Source of the DNA: an uncultured Bacteroidales bacterium
GTDB lineage: Bacteria; Bacteroidota; Bacteroidia; Bacteroidales; Porphyromonadaceae
DNA length: 38,221 nucleotides
Reading direction: 5' to 3'
Assembly: GCA_902489445.1 (NCBI GenBank)
Contig: CABTZX010000016.1
Span: 1-38,221 of the forward strand
Below, one piece after another: positions 24,746-33,259 of the stretch. The first letter of the stretch is position 1. Every line of letters starts with the position of its first letter. Under the pieces are notes generated by a model. It saw nothing but the letters and a program-made list of their open reading frames with translations, had not been told where the DNA came from and did no database searches. The translations under genes and the position numbers were made by a program.

Positions 24746-27019
24746 ATGACACACATTTCATCACTATTGAAGAGAACAAAAGGATTCATCCTTTTCGTTT
24801 CCACTACCCTTCTATCGATTTCTTTCCTTTGGTCTGCGCCAATAGATCGCAACCGAGCTCAACAATTGGCTGAAAAGTTGTTCGCTACCGTTGAACTACG
24901 CAACGCAAAGCAGACCTCCACTTCCGGAGATTTACGCCTTACTTTAGCCATTCCGCGTGATGCTGATCTCTTGCACGGATCCGCTAATTTGCTACGTAAT
25001 GCCGAAAACAAAGATCCACTGATTTATGTTTTCGAACGTGGCAACGGAGAGGGATTTGCCCTTATTGCCGGTGATGACAGGCTTGATCCCTGCATCGGGT
25101 ACTCGCTCACCGGTAGTTTCTCGCTGCAAAATGCTCCCCGTTCCTTGCGTAGCTTCCTCGCGACTTACCTCAACTATATGGAAAATCGCCTACGCAGTGC
25201 CGAAACACATCAAGATCCTCAGAAGCCCATTGCCGATTTCATCCGGTATTTAGCTTCAAAAGGAACAATTCATTCTCAGGTGGAACCACTGATGAACAAC
25301 ATTCTTTGGGACCAAGGCGAGCCATACAACCGCCTGTGTCCCTTAGTTATCAAGAAGCAGGGATCCGACGAAAAGGTGCACGCCTGGGTAGGATGTGTAG
25401 CAACTGCTATGGCACAAATAATGAAGCACTACGAATGGCCTATCCAAGGCAAGGGCGACTATGGATATACCGACTCCAAATCTGGCACAAATCATTACGT
25501 AAACTTTGCAAAACAAAAATATGATTGGGCAAAAATGCCTAAGGATACTATAGGCGGCTACACGGAAGAAGAAGCAAACGAGCTATCTAAATTCAACTAC
25601 CACGTGGCTGTTTCTATGAACACCGCTTTCAGCTATGAAGGAAGTGGTGCCTACGACCATGATGCCCTTCAGGGTGCCATCCGTTATTTTTCCTACAACA
25701 AAGCGACAGAACTCTGTTACAGAGATCATTACAACGGATTTGAATGGCTCGAAGCTCTCTATTCCTGCCTCAGTAACAACACGCCCGTGTTCTATGCCGG
25801 CGAAGGAGAAGAAGACGGACACGCCTTTGTATTTGATGGTTACGATCCAAACGGTCTATTCCACGTAAACTGGGGATGGTCCGGCTTGGCCAATGGCTAC
25901 TATAATGTCAATTCGCTTGAACCCGTTGATTTGGGAACCGGATCGGGCGAAGGTGACTACAACTATAATCAAGATGCACTGATCAACCTCACTCCCGACA
26001 AAGATGGATCTTCAAAATATTTGGGACCAAAGTTGATTACTGAATTCATAAAAGTGGCATTGGACGCAAACGGCGTACTTAAGGCTACAGAGGCAGGCTT
26101 CTACAATCAGACCTACCGCAGCAAATTCAATGGTCAATATGCACTTGCGTATCTACCCGTTTCCCTCAATGATCCCAAACCCATTGTAGTACCCTCTTCA
26201 CTTAGGGAATCATCAGTATTCGGATTGATACACAATGAATTGAGCGGTGCGGAGTCTCTCAACGGAGTGGAACTTCCTGATGGCATATACTCGATAAACT
26301 TTGTCTATCGGTTATCACCTGAACAAGAATGGAAAATAATGCCCACCAGCTATAGAGGGGCGGTTATTCCGCTCGTAGAAATTGCTTCAGGAAAAACCTC
26401 CATCCTTTGTAACAAGGAAAAACAACCACTCTTGAAGATCATTCCGGGCAAAGATGGGAATGAAATACGACATAACGTTAAGAGCGGAACTCCGGGCTTT
26501 TTGTCAGTTACCTTGTACAACGATGGTTCAAAGTGCGTATATGCACCTGCCACTCTAACGCTGAAACAAGGAACCGACGAGACCAAAATTGCAGAAAAAT
26601 GGGTTAAGATAGCTCCGTACGCTTATGCTGAAGTTGAATTCACTTGGGACAGTTTTCCTCAAACGAATGGCGACTTCTCGCTACTGCTTACTACCCCTTC
26701 GGCACAAACAACGGACTATAGCTTTGAAGTGAAGCTCACAACTCTCACTTCTGCAGAACTGAGCAAACCTACTGATACATTAAAGCCCATTGCGACTCCC
26801 CTAAACTTGCGTCTTTCGCCTAATCCCGCACGCAAAACGGCTACTCTGTACGGAGCAAACGAAGGAAGCAGTTACCGTATTGTGGCTCTTAATGGGAAGG
26901 AGATAACACGAGGAACGATCCACAGCACTACGCAACTGCTCGATTTTTCTGCTCTTGAACAGGGGGTTTACCTACTGGAAACGGAAGGACAGGTACTTAA
27001 ATTCACGCTACTACCCTAA
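24746..27019 (+). CDS. Secreted C10-family (streptopain-like) cysteine peptidase with type IX sorting domain
   Basis: The 757-residue protein has a signal peptide (hydrophobic 14-30), a Spi-like propeptide (about 33-175) and a C10 peptidase domain. Catalytic residues are Cys217 in WVGCVATAMAQIM and His359 in DGHAFVFDGYD; NWGWSG (375-380) completes the site. Relatives are P. gingivalis PrtT/periodontain and Prevotella interpain A, which degrade host proteins. The last 75 residues (LRLSPNPARKTATLYG ... GVYLLETEG) look like a Por-secretion sorting domain, so export by the type IX system to the surface or medium is likely. It lies 12 bp after tilS with no visible promoter between, so an exported protease appears at the end of a housekeeping transcript. 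Confidence 0.94.
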   Translation: MTHISSLLKRTKGFILFVSTTLLSISFLWSAPIDRNRAQQLAEKLFATVELRNAKQTSTSGDLRLTLAIPRDADLLHGSANLLRNAENKDPLIYVFERGNGEGFALIAGDDRLDPCIGYSLTGSFSLQNAPRSLRSFLATYLNYMENRLRSAETHQDPQKPIADFIRYLASKGTIHSQVEPLMNNILWDQGEPYNRLCPLVIKKQGSDEKVHAWVGCVATAMAQIMKHYEWPIQGKGDYGYTDSKSGTNHYVNFAKQKYDWAKMPKDTIGGYTEEEANELSKFNYHVAVSMNTAFSYEGSGAYDHDALQGAIRYFSYNKATELCYRDHYNGFEWLEALYSCLSNNTPVFYAGEGEEDGHAFVFDGYDPNGLFHVNWGWSGLANGYYNVNSLEPVDLGTGSGEGDYNYNQDALINLTPDKDGSSKYLGPKLITEFIKVALDANGVLKATEAGFYNQTYRSKFNGQYALAYLPVSLNDPKPIVVPSSLRESSVFGLIHNELSGAESLNGVELPDGIYSINFVYRLSPEQEWKIMPTSYRGAVIPLVEIASGKTSILCNKEKQPLLKIIPGKDGNEIRHNVKSGTPGFLSVTLYNDGSKCVYAPATLTLKQGTDETKIAEKWVKIAPYAYAEVEFTWDSFPQTNGDFSLLLTTPSAQTTDYSFEVKLTTLTSAELSKPTDTLKPIATPLNLRLSPNPARKTATLYGANEGSSYRIVALNGKEITRGTIHSTTQLLDFSALEQGVYLLETEGQVLKFTLLP

Positions 27020-27060
27020 CGCTTCATCACACTAAATCGGTTAAACATTACCGATATCAT

Positions 27061-27093
27061 AGGGGCGCACACTTGTGCGTCCCTTATTTTTAT
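27061..27093 (+). terminator. Intrinsic terminator after the C10 peptidase
   Basis: AGGGGCGCAC pairs with GTGCGTCCCT (one G-T pair) around ACTT, followed by TATTTTTAT. Stem, tight loop and T-tract make this the most convincing terminator in the window. The stem is nearly the same as the one at 19609-19641. Confidence 0.85.
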
Positions 27094-27249
27094 CTATACT
27101 CCGACTGCCTCCGGCCGAAATAAAGCGTAATACTGAACCATAAGAATCATCCGATACAAACACTTCCGCAACAATTACCGAGGGAGAGCATAATGGCTCC
27201 GCTCAACATCATCCTTTATTATTCCTCATCCCATTGCTATCCCGACGCG

Positions 27250-27339
27250 AGAGGTATATAGGTTTCGGACGAGAGGTATATACCTCTCAAGTGAAAGGTA
27301 TATACGTTTTCCACAAAAGGTATATACCTTTTGCGAGAA
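27250..27339 (+). repeat. 22-bp-period array with AGGTATATA core, four units
   Basis: AGGTATATA starts at 27252, 27274, 27296 and 27318, exactly 22 bp apart. The unit tails vary: GGTTTCGG, CCTCTCAA, CGTTTTCC and CCTTTTGC. The last tail resembles a -7 box with one additional T. Core and period equal those of the array at 13600-13686, more than 13 kb away. Confidence 0.9.
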
Positions 27340-27397
27340 AGCTCCGTAGCGAGCGCGGAACCGCTCGCAGATAGCAATTATGGAGTGTTTGTTTACG

Positions 27398-28081
27398 TTA
27401 ATTCTGAGGAGTGGTGGGGGCGAAAGCCTGCCAGAGGGGATCTGGCGGGAGGGGTGCCGTTAGGGAAATCGGTAGGTGACTTACGGGATGCTCGAAGTTA
27501 ATTTGGTAGGAAAGAAGCGATATAGAGGCATCGGGATTGGAGCGAGGTGCTCCATATTTAAGATCGCCTTTGATTGGAGAACCTATGGCTGCAAGCTGAC
27601 AACGTATTTGGTGATGCCGACCGGTAAGGAGTTGCACGTCCAAAAGGGTATAGTTTTTGGATTTTGCCAGCGTGCGATAGGTCAGCTCTGCTCGTTTTGC
27701 TCCATCCTTAGGACTATTTGAAGCGTAGCTTTTATTCTGCTTTTCGTTCTTTTTAAGCCAATGAATCAACCTACCTTGTTTGGGATTGGGTGCATTTGCT
27801 ACGATCGCCCAATAGTGCTTTTCCACCTTTCCTTCGCGAAAAAGTTGATTCATTCGCTCCAAAGCCTTGCTTGTTTTGGCAAAAATCACCAGACCGCCCA
27901 CGGGTCGGTCTAATCGATGAACAACGCCCACAAAGGCGTTTCCGGGCTTGTTGTAGCGCTGTTTCAAATAAAGGGCGACCGCCTCCGAGAGGGGTTGGTC
28001 GCCCGTTTTATCGCCCTGGACAATTTCTCCGGGGGCTTTATTCACTACGATTAGGTGATTATCCTCGTAGATGATCTGCAT
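27398..28081 (-). CDS. RluA-family 23S rRNA/tRNA pseudouridine synthase
   Basis: This 227-residue enzyme isomerises uridine to pseudouridine in rRNA or tRNA. It has the opening IIYEDNHLIVVNKAPG, the active-site HRLDRPVGG with catalytic Asp58, the AKT...N..F..G...K.YWAIV segment, and LLTGRHHQIRCQLA. There is no N-terminal S4 domain, which fits the short RluA/TruC-like form and not RluD. The exact target uridine is not evident. It starts 6 bp after fabG and ends the ten-gene minus-strand run. Confidence 0.93.
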   Translation of the reverse strand: MQIIYEDNHLIVVNKAPGEIVQGDKTGDQPLSEAVALYLKQRYNKPGNAFVGVVHRLDRPVGGLVIFAKTSKALERMNQLFREGKVEKHYWAIVANAPNPKQGRLIHWLKKNEKQNKSYASNSPKDGAKRAELTYRTLAKSKNYTLLDVQLLTGRHHQIRCQLAAIGSPIKGDLKYGAPRSNPDASISLLSYQINFEHPVSHLPISLTAPLPPDPLWQAFAPTTPQN

Positions 28082-28087
28082 AGAGAG

Positions 28088-28834
28088 CTAACAGTTCATG
28101 CCACCACAGACGTTGATTACCTGACCGGTAACGTACGAAGCGAGATCCGAAGCGAGGAAAACAGCCACATTAGCCACATCTTCCGGCGTGCCGCCACGGC
28201 GAAGCGGTATTTTTTGAGCCCATTCTTTGCGCACGTCTTCGGATAAAGCATTCGTCATATCACTGATGATAAATCCGGGTGCGATGGCATTTGCGCGGAT
28301 ATTACGCGCTCCAAGCTCCTTTGCGATACTCTTAGCCAACCCAATCATTCCTGCCTTAGAAGCGGAATAGTTGGTTTGACCGGCATTTCCACTAACGCCA
28401 ACCACGGAAGCCATATTAATAATGGCTCCGGAACGTTGCTTCACCATTACCGGCGTAACGGCATGAATCAGATTAAATGCACTCTTCAGATTGACGTTTA
28501 TTACGGCATCCCATTGTTCTTCGGTCATACGAAGCATCAATCCGTCACGCGTAATTCCGGCATTATTTACCAGTATATCAATTTTACCGAAGTCCGAAAC
28601 GATGCGCGAAACTACCTCGTGAGCATCGTTAAAATCAGCTGCGTTGGAGGCATAGGCACGAGCTTGAACGCCCATAGAACGCAATTCCTGTAAGAAAGAT
28701 TCTGTTTCGTCCGTAATTTTGAGGTCCGTGATAGCCACATGGGCACCTTCAGACGCGTATTTATGGGCGATAGCACGTCCAATTCCTCGGGCAGCTCCGG
28801 TAATCAGAGCCACTTTACCTTCCAATAGTTTCAT
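28088..28834 (-). CDS. fabG: 3-oxoacyl-ACP reductase FabG
   Basis: FabG reduces 3-oxoacyl-ACP with NADPH in each round of fatty-acid elongation. The 248-residue short-chain dehydrogenase has TGAARGIGRAIA (12-23), NNAG (90-93), and the Ser143-Tyr156-Lys160 triad in MASVVGVSGNAGQTNYSASK. It ends with the typical VTGQVINVCGGM. The start overlaps the TetR gene by 20 bp, suggesting translational coupling and a regulatory link. Confidence 0.95.
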   Translation of the reverse strand: MKLLEGKVALITGAARGIGRAIAHKYASEGAHVAITDLKITDETESFLQELRSMGVQARAYASNAADFNDAHEVVSRIVSDFGKIDILVNNAGITRDGLMLRMTEEQWDAVINVNLKSAFNLIHAVTPVMVKQRSGAIINMASVVGVSGNAGQTNYSASKAGMIGLAKSIAKELGARNIRANAIAPGFIISDMTNALSEDVRKEWAQKIPLRRGGTPEDVANVAVFLASDLASYVTGQVINVCGGMNC

Positions 28835-29510
28835 TTGATTCTAAATTATTTGATTGATTATTATGCGAAGAGGCACCTCTGTACCCTAAGCCGCGAAAGA
28901 GCAATTGCTCAGTGGTGAGGCGCATTCTGTCAAATTCCTTGCTCCCCACACGTCGCGTTTGGCGATTTATGTAGGGAACTTCGAGCCCTTTGAGGGAATG
29001 TTGCAATATAACGGAGGCGATTTCTGCGTCACGAATACAAAAAATCCCCATTTCGTTTCCTTCGGAAAGGATATGCTTGATGAGCTCTTCCTCACGACGA
29101 TCGAATCGATAGCGTATTCTTTCCAATCGGGCAATATCGTTGAAGAAATCGGCACGAAGGGTTCCGTTGCGCATCACGATTTGCAGAATGGTATCTAAGT
29201 GTGTATAAATGAGATTGATCAAGCGTTCGTTTGGAGGCTCATTTCCGTTAGCCACCATTTCCAAACGCGCACTAAGCAACTCCAACTCGCGCTCCACCAC
29301 AGCGGCAAACAGCTCCTTTTTGTTCCGGAAATAGACATAAAGCGTTCGCCTTCCCTTATGACTTTTTGCCGCAATGTCGTTCATGGTCGTTTTTTCTATC
29401 CCCACGTGAGCAAAGAGTTGCCTTGCGGCATCGATTATACTCTCTTTGGTAGTACGATGCCGTGTATGCGTGGTAGAGTCTTTGCGACCTTCATGCGGCA
29501 ATTTAGTCAT
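28815..29510 (-). CDS. TetR/AcrR-family transcriptional regulator
   Basis: A 231-residue one-domain repressor type. The N-terminal helix-turn-helix (about 22-68) reads ESIIDAARQLFAHVGIEKTTMNDIAAKSHKGRRTLYVYFRNKKELFAAVV, a clear TetR DNA-binding domain. The rest is helical and would bind a ligand and form the dimer; no family-specific ligand motif was recognised. Its coupling to fabG (20-bp overlap) suggests it senses a fatty-acid or envelope state and may control fabG and itself, but no operator was identified in the 27-bp spacer upstream. Confidence 0.92.
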   Translation of the reverse strand: MTKLPHEGRKDSTTHTRHRTTKESIIDAARQLFAHVGIEKTTMNDIAAKSHKGRRTLYVYFRNKKELFAAVVERELELLSARLEMVANGNEPPNERLINLIYTHLDTILQIVMRNGTLRADFFNDIARLERIRYRFDRREEELIKHILSEGNEMGIFCIRDAEIASVILQHSLKGLEVPYINRQTRRVGSKEFDRMRLTTEQLLFRGLGYRGASSHNNQSNNLESNETIGR

Positions 29511-29537
29511 ATTGTTTCCCGAAGAAATAAGAAAGGT

Positions 29538-30419
29538 TCAGAATCGACTCAATACAATTTCAATGAGATCGTCAATATTGCCCTTGTATTCGGTATTCAT
29601 ATTGAGATTCTGCCGCCCGGCAATGATGCAGCAAATGGTAACGGCACGATGTCCCAACAAAGCGGCAATACCTTGCAGGGCGCTGCTTTCCATTTCAAAG
29701 TTAGTCAGTTTGAAACGCCCGTATTGGAAATCTTCTATTTTATGGTTAAGTGCTTCATCGGCAAGGGGCAAACGTAATTTTCGTCCCTGAGGTGCATAGA
29801 ACCCGTTCGCAGCGATGGTGCATCCCTTAATGATGCGCCCGTCTGTACCTACCATTTGGTTCAATAGTGCCTCGTTGGCTGATACTACATAAGGTTTTAG
29901 CCCTTCAATTTTCCATTCCAAGCCCTTAAGCAAGGCTTCCTCAAAATCCAAATCGCGAACACGTTCCGTATCACCGTAGAAATATAGAACTCCGTCAAAT
30001 CCGATGCTTCGTTCGGCTGCTACGTAGGTACCTATAGGAGTTTCGGGTTGCAAGCCCCCGCTCGTCCCTACTCGAACCAAATTGAGTGTGCGCAGTTGAT
30101 CCTTACGGCAACGATGCTCAAGATCAAAGTTTGCCAGCAGATCAAGCTCGTTAACTACAATCTCGATATTATCTCCTCCGATTCCGTGGCTGATTGCCGT
30201 AATCCGTTTGCCTCGGTAGGTACCGGTAATGGTGTGAAACTCACGGTTGGATACATCACATTCTTTCGTATCAAAGTGCTTTGCAATCATTGTAACGCGA
30301 GAGGGATCCCCACACATAATCACATTGTCGGCAAGCTGCTCCGGTTTGAGATGTAAGTGAAATATCGTGCCGTCACTATTGACGATCATTTCCGAAGAGG
30401 GAATAATTCTTTTTTCCAT
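29538..30419 (-). CDS. Nucleoside phosphorylase, uridine phosphorylase-like
   Basis: The 293-residue protein belongs to the PNP/UDP phosphorylase family, cleaving a nucleoside with phosphate to base and ribose-1-phosphate for salvage. It has VIMCGDPSRVTMIAKHF (phosphate site), SHGIGGDNIEIVVNEL, RVGTSGGL, and FEMESSALQGIAALLGHRAVTIC, which holds the ribose-binding Met-Glu. The overall layout fits uridine phosphorylase, but the substrate cannot be decided by eye. It sits 28 bp after the gene for the exported protein and 27 bp before tetR. Confidence 0.9.
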   Translation of the reverse strand: MEKRIIPSSEMIVNSDGTIFHLHLKPEQLADNVIMCGDPSRVTMIAKHFDTKECDVSNREFHTITGTYRGKRITAISHGIGGDNIEIVVNELDLLANFDLEHRCRKDQLRTLNLVRVGTSGGLQPETPIGTYVAAERSIGFDGVLYFYGDTERVRDLDFEEALLKGLEWKIEGLKPYVVSANEALLNQMVGTDGRIIKGCTIAANGFYAPQGRKLRLPLADEALNHKIEDFQYGRFKLTNFEMESSALQGIAALLGHRAVTICCIIAGRQNLNMNTEYKGNIDDLIEIVLSRF

Positions 30420-30447
30420 ATTGTGTTGTTTCGTTGCAAATGAGTTT

Positions 30448-31488
30448 CTATTGTATAGCGTCTTCTTCAGGCATTAGCATTCGCCAAGGCATCAACTTGG
30501 CTTGAGTAATCTTTTCCTCCACACTGTTTGCGGGAATAGGCGGAAAGAAATCAGCAAGTACAAAAGTGTACAGATTGAGCGTTCCTTTAGGAGCAAAGCG
30601 TCCGGAAGCGAGTATTCCCTTGCCCGAAAGATCATCAAAAATGAGGAAGCAGTCATCAAAAGGCGAATTAAAGGGAGCCCCCAACAGGGTGGGGCGAAGG
30701 AATTGCCGTGTATCGGGATCCCTCCGCGCTACAAAAAGTTCCATTCCGCCCATACCTTCGTCCGAATAAGAAGCAAAATAGAGTGTTTCGCCATCCTGAC
30801 GCAATATGGGATAAAACTCGCCCTTTGGCGTGTTGAGTTCCGTCAACTCACGCTCTTCAATCACTTCATCGTCCACGGCTCTACGATAGTATATATGGCT
30901 AATACCGTTCTCATCGAGTTTCGTGTAAAACGTTTCGTAGCCCAAAGCCGTTTTATAGATCCAATTACCGGTAAGTGACTCAAAGGAGATCGCCCCCCAC
31001 TCAGCGGAGAGAAGTTTTAGCGAGGCGAGAGTTTCGATGTGCTCTAATCGCGTACTATCCGTTACTTCCACGCGAACGCAGTTATCTACAAATCGTTGCG
31101 TGCGCTGTATTTGGTTCAGTAGCGAATCGGCCACGTTACGATAGTTGCGATTCTTTTTGAGTTTGCCGGTTATAGCTGCCGACTTCTCAAACCGATAAGT
31201 TTGGAGCAAAGCTTTTGCCTCCGTCAATAGAATCGCCTCTTTTTTATGCCTTGCATCTATGTGGCTGAGGCAGCGAAGGGCATTGTCCGGTTGTCCGTCT
31301 GCCATCTCCATTAAGGCGCACCGGTACCATTCTTCCGTAGAGAACGATATGTCCACCTCTCCATCAAGCACCGTACGACAATCAGAAAGTGAAATAGAGG
31401 TATCTTCCTGCGCATACAATGTTCCGATCGGGACGAGAGCAAAGAGCACCATCCCGATCAAAAGGCTTATCCGATGCATTCTTTCCAT
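30448..31488 (-). CDS. Exported protein with beta-propeller (PD40-like) segment
   Basis: The 346-residue protein has a signal peptide (1-26, ending TLYA). Residues about 45-130 are helical and TPR-like (ALMEMADGQPDNALRCLSHID). The rest is beta-rich, with two PD40/WD40-like stretches: LRQDGETLYFASYSDEGMGGMELFVARRD and FDDCFLIFDDLSGKGILASGRFAPKGTLNLYTF. Such propeller segments occur in Bacteroidetes envelope proteins near OmpA and in type IX components, but no OmpA domain follows. The function is unknown. A TTG at 31491 could start the frame, but the ATG at 31488 shares one base with the preceding stop (TGATG) and is preferred. Confidence 0.75.
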   Translation of the reverse strand: MERMHRISLLIGMVLFALVPIGTLYAQEDTSISLSDCRTVLDGEVDISFSTEEWYRCALMEMADGQPDNALRCLSHIDARHKKEAILLTEAKALLQTYRFEKSAAITGKLKKNRNYRNVADSLLNQIQRTQRFVDNCVRVEVTDSTRLEHIETLASLKLLSAEWGAISFESLTGNWIYKTALGYETFYTKLDENGISHIYYRRAVDDEVIEERELTELNTPKGEFYPILRQDGETLYFASYSDEGMGGMELFVARRDPDTRQFLRPTLLGAPFNSPFDDCFLIFDDLSGKGILASGRFAPKGTLNLYTFVLADFFPPIPANSVEEKITQAKLMPWRMLMPEEDAIQ

Positions 31489-32225
31489 CAATGTACGGAG
31501 TAGCTGCTCTTAACGGTTACGGAAATCGTCTTTTCGCGGCTTGACGTATTGAAGGAACCGCCCCAGCTATAATCCTCATCAGAATAGAGTCCAACCACTT
31601 GGAATACGCCCATCTGGGTACGTTGCAGTTTGCCCACTTTACGATTACTACCTTCTGCAATGGCAGTAGCGCGCTTAAGAGCATCTTCCGAAGCCGCTTT
31701 CAGCATTTCGTGTTTGGATTCGTTCAACTTGGTATAGTAATAGCTCGGTGGATAGGAGGTTATTTCCATCCCCTTGTCTATCAGCTCGGTAATGTCGCGC
31801 GAAAGGGCTTCTACCCGATCAATATCGTTAGAGGTTACCTGAACTGTTTGCGACAATTGATATCCTGAAAAGACATTTCGTCCACCTCCGTTACCATTGT
31901 ATTGGTATTCATACGTTTTCTGAATATCAACGCTCTTAAACTGTATGGCATCGCTTGGAATGTTTTTGCTGCGAATATAGTCTTCTACCTGCCTCTTGTT
32001 ATCAGCTATTACTGAATAAGCCGACTTCAGATCCAAAGCAGTGACCGAATAAGAGGCTTTCCAAACGATCAAATCCGAGGAGATCTGCATTTCCGCAGCT
32101 CCCGTTACGGTTATCTCGTTGGCAGGACGGCGCCCTTTCATCACTTTTGTGCCTGCCCAGGCAAGTCCGCATACAAAGGCAATGCCCAATACGACCGCCA
32201 CAACAATTGAATTTCCTTTCATCAT
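31488..32225 (-). CDS. SIMPL (DUF541) domain protein
   Basis: A 245-residue protein with an N-terminal membrane anchor or signal (7-27) and a SIMPL domain (about 36-245), recognised by NEITVTGAAEMQISSDLIVWKASYSV and a C-terminal ISVTVKSSYSV strand. Family members are periplasmic or outer-membrane-associated and poorly understood; some are linked to oxidative stress. It has its own promoter box between trxB and itself and shares one base with the following gene, so the two are probably translated together. No enzymatic motif is seen. Confidence 0.9.
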   Translation of the reverse strand: MMKGNSIVVAVVLGIAFVCGLAWAGTKVMKGRRPANEITVTGAAEMQISSDLIVWKASYSVTALDLKSAYSVIADNKRQVEDYIRSKNIPSDAIQFKSVDIQKTYEYQYNGNGGGRNVFSGYQLSQTVQVTSNDIDRVEALSRDITELIDKGMEITSYPPSYYYTKLNESKHEMLKAASEDALKRATAIAEGSNRKVGKLQRTQMGVFQVVGLYSDEDYSWGGSFNTSSREKTISVTVKSSYSVH

Positions 32226-32271
32226 AACCTTTCTCCTTATTGCTAAACTATATTCCTTTGTTTGTAAGGCT

Positions 32272-32279
32272 CAAAAGTA
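32272..32279 (-). promoter_or_regulatory. -7 box for the SIMPL-protein gene
   Basis: On the minus strand this reads TACTTTTG, fitting TAnnTTTG. It lies just after the trxB stop and 46 bp before the SIMPL start, with a predicted leader of about 40 nt. It suggests the SIMPL gene and its followers can be transcribed separately from trxB. Confidence 0.5.
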
Positions 32280-32297
32280 TCTATCGGAGCAGAAAGC

Positions 32298-33248
32298 TTA
32301 AAGCTCATGCTCCATCAAATACTTTTCGGCATCCATAGCTGCCTTGCATCCGGAGCCTGCTGAGGTTACAGCCTGCCTATAGCGTGGATCTGCTACGTCA
32401 CCGGCGGCAAATACACCCTCTACATTGGTGAGGGAAGTATTTCCCTTCGTAACGATATATCCTGCTTTGTCCAACTCGATTTGTCCTTGGAACAAATCCG
32501 TATTAGGTTTATGCCCAATTGCCAGGAAAAAGCCGTCAATAGCTATATCCTTTTCGGCTTCATCCTTTTCTCCCTTTCGGTACACAAGATGAGCCCCTTC
32601 CACGCCGTTCTCGCCGAAAAGTCCCAGCGTATTGTGTTCAAACAACACTTCAATCTTCGGATGCTTTTCGACGCGTTCCTGCATTACTTTGGAAGCACGA
32701 AGGAACGGCTTGCGCACAATAAGGTATACCTTTTCGGCAATGGAAGCGAGATAGAGAGCTTCTTCGCACGCTGTATCGCCTCCGCCCACCACGGCAACCT
32801 TTTTACCGCGATAGAAAAAACCATCGCACGTAGCACAAGCCGATACGCCTTGTCCGGCATATTTTTCCTCATCCGGAAGGCCTAAGTACTTGGCACTTGC
32901 TCCGGTAGCGATGATCAGTGCATTACATGTCACCTCTTTTTCGCCATCTATCGTTACCGTGAAAGGACGTTTGGACAAATCGACCTTGGTAGCCGCCCCG
33001 TTCCGGATATCCGCACCAAAGCGAGCTGCTTGCTGTTTGAGCTGTTCCATCATCTCCGTACCACCGATTCCCTCCGGATAACCCGGAAAGTTCTCTACTT
33101 CGGTAGTGGTGGTGAGCTGCCCTCCCGGTTGCAAACCTGAGTACAGCACCGGGGCCAAATTGGCTCTCGATGCATATATGGCTGCCGTGTATCCTGCAGG
33201 GCCTGCGCCCAAAATAAGACAACGAATAGATTTATCCTCTGTTCCCAT
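32298..33248 (-). CDS. trxB: Thioredoxin-disulfide reductase
   Basis: TrxB passes electrons from NADPH through FAD to thioredoxin, keeping cytoplasmic thiols reduced. The 316-residue protein has the FAD-binding GAGPAGYTAAIYASRANL (15-31), GGQLTTTTEVENFPG, redox-active CATC (138-141), the NADPH-binding GGGDTACEEA (about 154-163) and GVFAAGDVADP with RQAVTSAGSGCKAAMDAEKYL. It is the low-molecular-weight bacterial form. It lies 11 bp downstream of fabD. Confidence 0.96.
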   Translation of the reverse strand: MGTEDKSIRCLILGAGPAGYTAAIYASRANLAPVLYSGLQPGGQLTTTTEVENFPGYPEGIGGTEMMEQLKQQAARFGADIRNGAATKVDLSKRPFTVTIDGEKEVTCNALIIATGASAKYLGLPDEEKYAGQGVSACATCDGFFYRGKKVAVVGGGDTACEEALYLASIAEKVYLIVRKPFLRASKVMQERVEKHPKIEVLFEHNTLGLFGENGVEGAHLVYRKGEKDEAEKDIAIDGFFLAIGHKPNTDLFQGQIELDKAGYIVTKGNTSLTNVEGVFAAGDVADPRYRQAVTSAGSGCKAAMDAEKYLMEHEL

Positions 33249-33259
33249 TTTACTTTTTC

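Larger units (their letters stand above)
27020..27397. other. Convergent spacer between C10 peptidase and RluA-like gene
   Basis: This 378-bp stretch contains a short hairpin (ATCGGT at 27036 with ACCGAT at 27050), a strong terminator at 27061-27084, an unassigned middle, and the four-unit 22-bp array at 27250-27339. No gene was found. Confidence 0.65.
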
